In this document: positions 59,660 to 64,000 of the stretch, in pieces | How the letters are laid out: every line of letters begins with the position of its first letter | Position numbering within the stretch: the first letter of the stretch is position 1 | Source: Pseudomonas sp. UBA4194 | GTDB taxonomy: Bacteria > Pseudomonadota > Gammaproteobacteria > Pseudomonadales > Pseudomonadaceae | Assembly (NCBI RefSeq): GCF_002379585.1 | Contig: NZ_DFUE01000052.1 | Coordinates: forward strand, 3,313-67,312 | Direction: 5' to 3' | DNA length: 64,000 bases | Program-made: the position numbers and the translations under genes | The notes under the pieces: generated by a model | Database searches by the model: none | Told to the model about the DNA's origin: nothing | The model's input: the letters and a program-made list of their open reading frames with translations, nothing else

Positions 59660-61144
59660 TCAACCTTTGACGATCACCGTCCCCAACTGAAAGCCGGCAT
59701 GCTGCACCAATTCCAGCAACGGCTGCGGGTAAACCCCCAACACGAAGGCCAGTACCGCGATCGCCAGCAGCATCACGCCGCCGGTGCGTTGCTCCCACTT
59801 CAGCGGGGCGTCGGTGCGACGCAGGTTCTTCTCCATCAGGAACAGGGTCACCATCACCCGCAGGTAATAGAACACACCGATCGCGCTGCCCACCACCAAC
59901 GCGCCGGTCAGCCACCAGAGCTGCGATTCGACGCCAGTGGCGATGATGTAGAACTTGCCGATGAAACCGGCGGTCAGCGGAATGCCCGCCAGCGACAGCA
60001 TCATCACCGTCATCACTGCCGTAAGGTACGGACGGCGCCAGAACAGGCCGCGATACTCGTACAGCGCATCGGCATCACGCCCGTTGTAGGGCGAGGACAT
60101 CAGGGTGATGACCCCGAAGGCGCCCAGGCTGGTGATCACGTAGGTCACCAGATACACGCCAATGGCTTCCAGCGCCAGGCCCTTGCTGGCCACCAGCGCG
60201 ATGAGGAGGTAACCGAAGTGCGCAATGGACGAATAGCCCAGCAGACGCTTGATGTTGCTCTGGGTGACAGCCAGCAGGTTGCCGATCAGGATCGACGCCA
60301 CCGCGATCACCGCTAGGGTATCGTGCAAGATGCCGCTGCTGGCAGCCGGTGACAGCTGGAATAGGCGCACCACGACGGCAAACACTGCTACCTTGCTGGC
60401 GGTTGCCAGGAACGCAGCGACCGGAGCAGGGGCGCCCTCGTAGACGTCCGGGGTCCACAGGTGGAAAGGCACCAGCGACAGCTTGAACGCCAGGCCCACC
60501 AGCATCATCGCCAGACCCAGTTGTGCCAGCGCGCTCGGTACGCCGGTTGCGGCCAGGGCCTGACCGATACCGGAGAAGCTCAGGCTGCCGGCATCGGCGT
60601 ACAGCAGCGCCATGCCGAACAGCAGGAACGCGGAGCCGGCGGCCGACAACACCATGTACTTGATGCCGCCTTCCAGTGAACGCTTGTTGAAGAAGGCATA
60701 GGCGATCAGGCCATAGGTGGGCACCGACAGCAGCTCCAGGCCAATGAACAGGCCTGCCAGGTGCTGCGCGCAGACCAGCACCAGCCCGCCCAATGCCGCC
60801 ATCAGGATCAAGAGGTAAAGCTCTTCGCGGTTGCCGGGGTAGCCCGAAGCGCCGTCGCCCAGGTAGGCATGAGCGAGCGTCACGCAGGCCAGGGTGGCAA
60901 TCAGGATCAGGGCCATGTACAGCGCCGCGAAGTTATCGACCTGCAGCAGTGGCGTAACGGTGATAGGGGTGAGCTTGAGCACCGGCAGAATCGACAGCAG
61001 CGCCAGGTTCAGCCCCGCACACGACAGCAGGAACGTTTGCGAATGGTTGCGCCGCCAGGCGATCGCCAACATCACCGCAACGACGGTGACGGTGGTGATC
61101 AGCAGCGGCGCAAGCGCAATAAAGTGTTGAATCGTCAGGTCCAT
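59660..61144 (-). CDS. nuoN: NADH-quinone oxidoreductase subunit N
   Basis: A 494-residue membrane subunit of complex I, one of three antiporter-like proton pumps. It has about 14 segments, with the central motif around KYMVLSAAGSAFLLFG and proton-path Lys residues (e.g. VGLAFKLSLVPFHLWTPDVYEGAPAP). The ATG at 61144 opens the family N-terminus. Last gene of the nuo operon, followed by a strong terminator. Confidence 0.95.
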   Translation of the reverse strand: MDLTIQHFIALAPLLITTVTVVAVMLAIAWRRNHSQTFLLSCAGLNLALLSILPVLKLTPITVTPLLQVDNFAALYMALILIATLACVTLAHAYLGDGASGYPGNREELYLLILMAALGGLVLVCAQHLAGLFIGLELLSVPTYGLIAYAFFNKRSLEGGIKYMVLSAAGSAFLLFGMALLYADAGSLSFSGIGQALAATGVPSALAQLGLAMMLVGLAFKLSLVPFHLWTPDVYEGAPAPVAAFLATASKVAVFAVVVRLFQLSPAASSGILHDTLAVIAVASILIGNLLAVTQSNIKRLLGYSSIAHFGYLLIALVASKGLALEAIGVYLVTYVITSLGAFGVITLMSSPYNGRDADALYEYRGLFWRRPYLTAVMTVMMLSLAGIPLTAGFIGKFYIIATGVESQLWWLTGALVVGSAIGVFYYLRVMVTLFLMEKNLRRTDAPLKWEQRTGGVMLLAIAVLAFVLGVYPQPLLELVQHAGFQLGTVIVKG

Positions 61145-61151
61145 AGCGCTC

Positions 61152-62684
61152 TTACCGGGCCGAAGCGAGTTGAGTGAAGGCGGTGCCGAACCACTGCTGC
61201 ACACCGGTCATGGTGGCGGCGGAGGTGTCGAGGAAGGGCTGCGGGTAGACGCCAAGCAGAATCAGCAGGCCCGCAAGGCCCAGCACCATGATCAGTTCGC
61301 GGTTGTCCATGCCGGCCAGAACGGCGTCGGACTTGGAAGGGCCGAAATAGGCACGGTGGATCATGATCAGCGAGTACACCGAACCGAACACCAGGCCAGA
61401 GGTGGCAATCGCGGTGACCCACGGCGCCACGGTGAAGCTACCCAGCAGAATCAGGAACTCACCGACGAAGTTACCGGTTCCCGGCAGGCCGAGCGAGGCG
61501 GCCGCAAAGAACAGGCTGATGGCCGGCAGGTAGGCGATACGCGACCACAAGCCACCCATTTCACGCATGTCGCGGGTGTGCAGGCGCTCGTACAGCTGGC
61601 CGCTCAAGATGAACAACGCCGCCGCCGACAGGCCGTGGGCGAGCATCTGGATCACCGCGCCTTGCAGTGCCTGGGCAGTACCGGAGTAGATGCCGATCAG
61701 CACGAAGCCCATGTGCGACACGCTGGAGAAGGCGATCAGGCGCTTGATGTCGCTCTGCGCAAACGCCAGGAAGGCACCGTAGAAAATACCCACCAGACCC
61801 AGGGTCATGGCGATCGGTGCGAACTCCGCCGAAGCGTTCGGGAACAGCGGCAAGGCAAAACGCAGCAGGCCGTAGGCGGCGGTTTTCAACAGAATACCGG
61901 CCAGGTCCACGGAGCCTGCGGTCGGCGCCTGGGCGTGAGCATCCGGCAGCCAGGAGTGGAAGGGCACCACCGGCAGCTTCACTGCGAAAGCGATGAAGAA
62001 GCCCAGCATCAGCAGGTATTCCACGTGCGCCGGCAGTTGCGCCTTGAGCAGATCGCTGTAGTTGAAGGTCAGCACGCCAGTGTTGCTGTAGTTGAACAGC
62101 ACCAGGGCCAGGATCGCCACCAACATGATCAGGCCGCTGGCCTGGGTGAAGATGAAGAACTTGGTGGCGGCGTAGATCCGGGTCTTCTTGCCGTCCGAGG
62201 AACTGTGACCCCAGAGCGCGATGAGGAAATACATCGGCACCAGCATCATTTCCCAGAAGAAGAAGAACAGAAACAGGTCCAGGGCCAGGAACACGCCGAC
62301 CACGCCGCCCAGAATCCACATCAGGTTGAGGTGGAAGAAGCCGACGTGGCGCTGGATCTCTTTCCACGAGCACAGCACCGAGAGGATACCGAGCAAGCCG
62401 GTCAGCAGAATCATCAGCAGCGACAGGCCATCGAGGGCCAGGTGCACGCTGATGCCGAAGCGTTGAATCCAGCTGAACTTGAATTCATAGGCCCAGGCAG
62501 GCTCAGCGCCAGGTGCCGGTGCCAGGGTGTAGTCGCCATGGGCCCACAGCCAGAGGCCGAGTGCGAGTTCCAGGGACATGGTCAGCAACGCGATCCAGCG
62601 GGGCAGGGTAGCGCTGCTGCGCTCCGCTACCCAGCACAGAAGGCCGCCGATGAAGGGGATCAGGATCAGCCAAGGCAAAATCAT
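61152..62684 (-). CDS. nuoM: NADH-quinone oxidoreductase subunit M
   Basis: A 510-residue antiporter-like membrane subunit of complex I. Typical segments include GLSLLMILLTGLLGILSVL, the FFWEMMLVPMYFLIALWG region with the key Glu, FAVKLPVVPFHSWLPDAHAQAPTAGSV and SDIKRLIAFSSVSHMG. It starts after nuoL with a 39-base gap and is seven bases before nuoN. Confidence 0.96.
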   Translation of the reverse strand: MILPWLILIPFIGGLLCWVAERSSATLPRWIALLTMSLELALGLWLWAHGDYTLAPAPGAEPAWAYEFKFSWIQRFGISVHLALDGLSLLMILLTGLLGILSVLCSWKEIQRHVGFFHLNLMWILGGVVGVFLALDLFLFFFFWEMMLVPMYFLIALWGHSSSDGKKTRIYAATKFFIFTQASGLIMLVAILALVLFNYSNTGVLTFNYSDLLKAQLPAHVEYLLMLGFFIAFAVKLPVVPFHSWLPDAHAQAPTAGSVDLAGILLKTAAYGLLRFALPLFPNASAEFAPIAMTLGLVGIFYGAFLAFAQSDIKRLIAFSSVSHMGFVLIGIYSGTAQALQGAVIQMLAHGLSAAALFILSGQLYERLHTRDMREMGGLWSRIAYLPAISLFFAAASLGLPGTGNFVGEFLILLGSFTVAPWVTAIATSGLVFGSVYSLIMIHRAYFGPSKSDAVLAGMDNRELIMVLGLAGLLILLGVYPQPFLDTSAATMTGVQQWFGTAFTQLASAR

Positions 62685-62723
62685 GACGGGCTCAATTCCT
62701 TTCGCAAAGTCGCAAGATTCATA

Positions 62724-64000
62724 TCAGACCGCAGCCAGTACAACGGCACCGAGCACAAGCACGGCACCAGCGGCAATCGAAGCGGCATACCAGCGCAACT
62801 GGCCTGTCTCGGTACGGCTCATGGCGTTGTTGCCGCCCTTGGCCGTACGCGGAATCAGGCCGATCACCTGGTCAACCGGGTCCTTGCGCAACAGGTGGCT
62901 GATCAGCAGGTACGGTTTGACGAACAGCTTGTCGTAGATCCAGTCGAAGCCCCAGGCGGCGAACCACCAGGCCGACAGCATCCGGCCCATGCCGCTGTTG
63001 GCCACGGCCGTGGCGAAGCGACGCTTGCCGAGGAACAGCATGGCGGCCAGCAGGATACCGGCAAGCGCGATGGCCCCTGAGGCGATTTCCAGGCTGTGCT
63101 TGGCTTCGCCACCGGCGTGGCCGACGCTCTGCGGCAGGACGCCGGCCAGCGGCGGATGAATCCATGCGCCGATGAAGGTCGACAGCACGATCAGCACGCC
63201 CAGCGGCAGCCAGTGGGAAATCCCGTGGCCGGCGTGGGCTTCGGTCTTGGCTTCACCGTGGAAGGTGATGAAGATCAGGCGGAAGGTGTACAGCGAGGTC
63301 ATGAACGCGCCTACCAGCCCGGCATACAGCAAGCCGTTGTGGCCGCTGGCGAAAGCTTCCCAGAGAATCTCGTCCTTGGAGTAGAACCCGGCCGTCAGCA
63401 GCGGCAGGGCGGCCAAGGCCGCACCGCCGACGATGAAGCTAGCATAGGCCAGTGGCAGTTTCTTCCACAGGCCGCCCATCTTGAAGATGTTCTGCTCGTG
63501 GTGGCAGGCCACGATCACCGCACCGGACGCCAGGAACAGCAGCGCCTTGAAGAAGGCGTGGGTCATCAGGTGGAAGATCGCGCCTTCCCAGGCGCCGACG
63601 CCCAGGGCCAGGAACATGTAGCCAATCTGGCTCATGGTCGAATAGGCCAGGATACGCTTGATGTCGGTCTGCACCAGCGCGGCGAAGCCGGCCAGTACCA
63701 GGGTCACGCCGCCGACGATGCCTACCAGGTGCAGGATGTCCGGCGCCAGGGCGAACAGGCCGTGGGTACGGGCAATCAGGTAGACGCCCGCGGTCACCAT
63801 GGTGGCGGCGTGGATCAGTGCCGATACCGGGGTCGGGCCCGCCATGGCGTCGGCCAGCCAGGTCTGCAGCGGCAGTTGCGCGGACTTACCCACGGCCCCG
63901 CCCAGCAGCATCAGGGTCGCCAGCACGATCCAGAAGTCACCGACCTTGAAGTGCTCCGGCGCCCGCACCAGCAGCTCCTGAATGTTCAGCGTGCCCAGTT
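62724..64000 (-). CDS. nuoL: NADH-quinone oxidoreductase subunit L, partial (5' end beyond the window)
   Basis: About 425 C-terminal residues of the roughly 615-residue NuoL. The reading frame stays open to base 64000, so the gene is cut by the window edge, not truncated. Characteristic parts are GKSAQLPLQTWLADAMAGPTPVSALIHAATMV, TDIKRILAYSTMSQIGYM and HLMTHAFFKALLFLASG; the C-terminal lateral helix and last membrane segment follow. It pumps protons at the distal end of the membrane arm. Confidence 0.96.
   Translation of the reverse strand, partial: LGTLNIQELLVRAPEHFKVGDFWIVLATLMLLGGAVGKSAQLPLQTWLADAMAGPTPVSALIHAATMVTAGVYLIARTHGLFALAPDILHLVGIVGGVTLVLAGFAALVQTDIKRILAYSTMSQIGYMFLALGVGAWEGAIFHLMTHAFFKALLFLASGAVIVACHHEQNIFKMGGLWKKLPLAYASFIVGGAALAALPLLTAGFYSKDEILWEAFASGHNGLLYAGLVGAFMTSLYTFRLIFITFHGEAKTEAHAGHGISHWLPLGVLIVLSTFIGAWIHPPLAGVLPQSVGHAGGEAKHSLEIASGAIALAGILLAAMLFLGKRRFATAVANSGMGRMLSAWWFAAWGFDWIYDKLFVKPYLLISHLLRKDPVDQVIGLIPRTAKGGNNAMSRTETGQLRWYAASIAAGAVLVLGAVVLAAV

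Noticed and set aside
61170..63080. A 636-codon open frame antisense to nuoM and nuoL
   Set aside because: It is Gln/His/Arg-rich with no domain and mirrors the high-GC3 codons of the nuo genes, which are unmistakable on the other strand.
1..64000. tRNA, rRNA, CRISPR array or prophage
   Set aside because: I saw no cloverleaf with CCA-proximal consensus, no evenly spaced repeats with unique spacers, and no phage structural genes anywhere in the window.

Overview
The window looks like chromosomal DNA of a Pseudomonas, probably of the P. putida/P. fluorescens lineage. It is high-GC and carries several REP/REPIN repeat families. It encodes a DUF1654 protein (a family known from Pseudomonadaceae), a PtxS-controlled 2-ketogluconate operon and the distal end of a nuo operon. 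Most of it is ordinary accessory metabolism. I see no tRNA, rRNA, CRISPR array or intact insertion sequence.

Layout. 0-4.2 kb: REP repeats, a PAS-AraC regulator, and lldD facing a sCache chemoreceptor across a gap holding a PdhR/LldR-type palindrome. 4.2-10.8 kb: an SOS block (HMCES/YedK, umuD, umuC) interrupted by a 3.8-kb MmgE/PrpD-CitMHS-LysR unit; two perfect LexA boxes serve it. 10.8-14.5 kb: a HAD/mannitol-1-phosphate dehydrogenase fusion and a YncE-like propeller protein. 14.7-20.6 kb: IclR regulator, polar amino-acid ABC transporter and hutF-hutG-hutD without the upstream hut enzymes. 20.6-21.8 kb: a REPIN, then endA and a DUF1654 gene behind a third perfect LexA box. 22-25.7 kb: TauD-type dioxygenase with a sulfonate/sulfate-ester-type ABC transporter. 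25.9-31.1 kb: kguEKTD and ptxS with two perfect PtxS operators. 31.2-33.2 kb: DUF1345 membrane protein and a CdaR regulator. 33.2-42.6 kb: a nine-gene operon (ABC transporter, HcnABC/opine-oxidase-like three-part dehydrogenase, second DAO flavoprotein, RidA) divergent from an OccR/NocR-like LysR gene. 42.7-47.8 kb: hybrid histidine kinase and a ybhP-clsB-ybhN phospholipid operon. 48-51.3 kb: prlF-yhaV toxin-antitoxin and a decayed hipBA pair plus an SDR gene bracketed by 38-bp direct repeats, then a LysR gene; a quinone-reductase-like MDR gene follows. 52.9-59.6 kb: an unrecognised protein, a MocR-like protein without the PLP lysine, a bacterial FAN1 nuclease and a nuclease-helicase fusion, the last two behind a near-consensus LexA box. 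59.6-64 kb: nuoN, nuoM and the partial nuoL on the minus strand.

The strongest theme is DNA damage: four LexA-type sites (5020, 9432, 21741, 55615) suggest that translesion synthesis, abasic-site protection, a periplasmic nuclease with a DUF1654 partner, and crosslink repair are co-induced. The parts most likely to be under-described are the 52.9-59.6 kb block and the amine/opine-type operon at 33.2-42.6 kb. Specific substrates are inference throughout.
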